64,000 bases of DNA from Inia geoffrensis (lineage: Eukaryota > Chordata > Mammalia > Artiodactyla > Iniidae): contig CM070899.1 of the NCBI GenBank assembly GCA_036417435.1, forward strand, positions 72,484,501-72,548,500, in the 5' to 3' direction. The position numbers and the translations under genes are program-made. This document shows positions 62,754 to 64,000 of the stretch, piece after piece. Under the pieces are notes generated by a model. The model saw only the letters and a list, made by a program, of their open reading frames with translations. It did not search any database and was not told the DNA's origin. Each line of letters starts with the position of its first letter. Positions within the stretch are counted from its first letter, which is position 1.

Positions 62754-62920
62754 GTACTACTGAACGAGTGTGCTTGATCCAGGGAACAGTTGAAGCACTG
62801 AATGCAGTTCATGGATTCATTGCAGAAAAAATTCGAGAAATGCCCCAAAATGTGGCCAAGACAGAACCAGTCAGCATTCTACAACCCCAGACCACCGTTA
62901 ACCCAGATCGCATCAAACAA
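62754..62920 (+). CDS. NOVA1: NOVA1 internal exon, KH1 C-terminus and linker (partial gene)
   Basis: NOVA1 is a nuclear RNA-binding protein of neurons that binds YCAY clusters through three KH domains and controls alternative splicing. The exon is 167 bp. Its first codon is split: the G at 62753 belongs to the acceptor AG, and the matching first base must come from the previous exon, so the intron is phase 1. It ends at a codon boundary (phase 0). It encodes about 56 residues starting [19 protein letters not shown], the last strand and helix of KH1, followed by the proline/threonine-rich linker ending NPDRIKQ. Splice sites are ATCCACAG before and GTGAGT after. I recognise this protein segment as NOVA1; NOVA2 differs here. 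The linker end DRIKQ is where the known 24-residue alternative exon joins in NOVA1, so this is probably exon 3. No frameshift or stop is present. No other NOVA1 exon was seen in the window. Confidence 0.93.
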
Positions 62921-64000
62921 GTGAGTGTTTAGTTGGGAAATCAAAGACTAACATCCACAGTGTCGTATGAATTCCTTATAAAAGAAGCCTTAAAGTTTTA
63001 GCATATAAAGTTTTTTCTAAGTAATACTTAAAACATAACAGAGTTGTCTTTTATTTATTTAAAGACTGTCAGAGTCTCTTCTTTAGATTGATCAGATAAT
63101 TGAATTACTCATTTATTAGTGTTACACTGAGGAGCGATTATGTGACTCATTTCTTTTATGGTGCCCTTTAAAAAATTATAGACACAAATTTGATTAATTT
63201 ATAGAAATTTAGTCTATTTAAAATAATATCACTTTTTAAATAAAGTATAAACATTGAAACTATATTCTCAAATTTCCTAATACCATATTCTTAATAATAT
63301 TTTTAGCCTTTAGTATAGTTATTATGCATATAAACTCCTGTTTTGTTAATTTGTCATGTTCAACATTTTTTATCAACAAGTATGTATAAGTAAACTTTTG
63401 TACCTAGCAAACAGTTCTTTGTTACAAATCAGCTATTATGTTCTGTATAACTTGTGTAGTATTTATATATATGTCATAAAGGGCCAATGTTTATTTTTAA
63501 TGTGTGGGATTTTCTGTAACAAAAATTTTACTTGATAAAAGACAATGTGAGTTCTTAAGATTGAATAATGGCTGACATGATGTAGGAAAAAAATGACATT
63601 CTTCAATGTTAAATAAGGTGAATTCTTCCCCTCAACCTCGTTTAAATCCTCAAAATTATTTGATACTTTATGTTTATAATGTTTCTGCATTTGCCCTTTT
63701 ATAATTAGCTGCTTAATTTGTGATCGTATTGATAGACTTCAAAAGAAATGTATTATTCATTAGTTCACAGAATATTTATGTTCATTGTAATAAATTTGAA
63801 ATGTAGCTCAAAATTTATTAATTTCATGTTTCTGAATTGAAAAAAATATTTTATACTAGGCAGTGTTATGAGTCTATTATAATTTTACCAATGTATTGAT
63901 AAATATAAGGCTGTCTAATTAAATACAAACATAGCAATTAATAATTAGGTAATATATTTTCAAATTATAGGCCAAGACTCAATTTTCTTTTAATTACCAT
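62921..64000 (+). other. Start of the next NOVA1 intron
   Basis: Begins with a consensus donor GTGAGT. The rest is A+T-rich unique sequence with no repeat I recognise. The 72-nt alternative exon expected next in NOVA1 was not found here. In frame from the exon, the intron gives V-S-V-stop. Confidence 0.7.

Noticed and set aside
62603..62932. 109-codon plus-strand ORF running from the L1 through the intron into the NOVA1 exon
   Set aside because: The part before 62754 is antisense L1 and the splice-acceptor region, in frame with the exon by chance. It would need intron retention and stops three codons into the next intron.
1..64000. CRISPR arrays, bacterial operons, viral replicons
   Set aside because: No regularly spaced repeats and no dense coding. 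The window is a mammalian intron.

Overview
The window is a piece of a mammalian nuclear genome, A+T-rich and almost entirely non-coding. The lineage is most likely a cetacean. Two forms of the tRNA-derived CHR SINE are present, both ending in the GGGCTTCCCTGGTGGCGCAG head (read on the minus strand). One is the longer CHR-1-like form, whose body carries repeated 'CACAACTACTGAGCC' units. The other is the shorter CHR-2-like form, with 'CACAACAGTGAGAGGCCC', which is abundant in whales and dolphins. The young L1 copies have the cetartiodactyl type of 3' end (...TACTCCAATAAAGATG-polyA).

Only one protein-coding exon is convincing. Positions 62754-62920 on the plus strand form an internal exon of NOVA1, the neuronal KH-domain splicing regulator. 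It has a 3' splice site (..ATCCACAG), a 5' splice site (GTGAGT) and encodes the C-terminal end of KH1 plus the start of the linker to KH2. Everything before it (1-62753) reads as one large NOVA1 intron, probably intron 2. The last ~1.1 kb is the start of the next intron. No promoter, CpG island, RNA gene, CRISPR array or complete second gene was found.

Layout. 1-9 kb: old intron sequence with MIR and L2-type relics and two CHR SINEs. 9.3-9.6 kb: an 87-codon protein-like ORF of unknown origin. 10.7-18 kb: a dense block of old LINE relics, a MaLR-type LTR and two adjacent CHR SINEs. 19-21 kb: an antisense hAT transposase relic. 22-25.3 kb: a CHR SINE and a rearranged young L1. 26.2-29.4 kb: an endogenous-retrovirus env remnant followed by two Tigger-type DNA transposons. 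29.5-49 kb: mostly unique A+T-rich sequence with scattered old LINE, Tigger and hAT fragments, and an inverted repeat next to an L1 tail at 40.6-41.0 kb. 49.7-54.5 kb: an LTR-like block, a 1.7-kb old L1 in sense orientation, and a 5'UTR-only L1 fragment in antisense orientation. 57-58.3 kb: one more CHR SINE and LINE relics. 61.96-62.69 kb: a 5'-truncated L1 that stops only 65 bp before the NOVA1 exon.

There is no multi-gene system. The notable biology is how mobile elements have shaped a long neuronal-gene intron: an L1 almost abutting a splice acceptor, an orphan L1 5'UTR, a foldback repeat, and six of six CHR SINEs antisense to the host gene. Repeat family names below come from recognising sequence features by eye. 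Boundaries of old elements are approximate.
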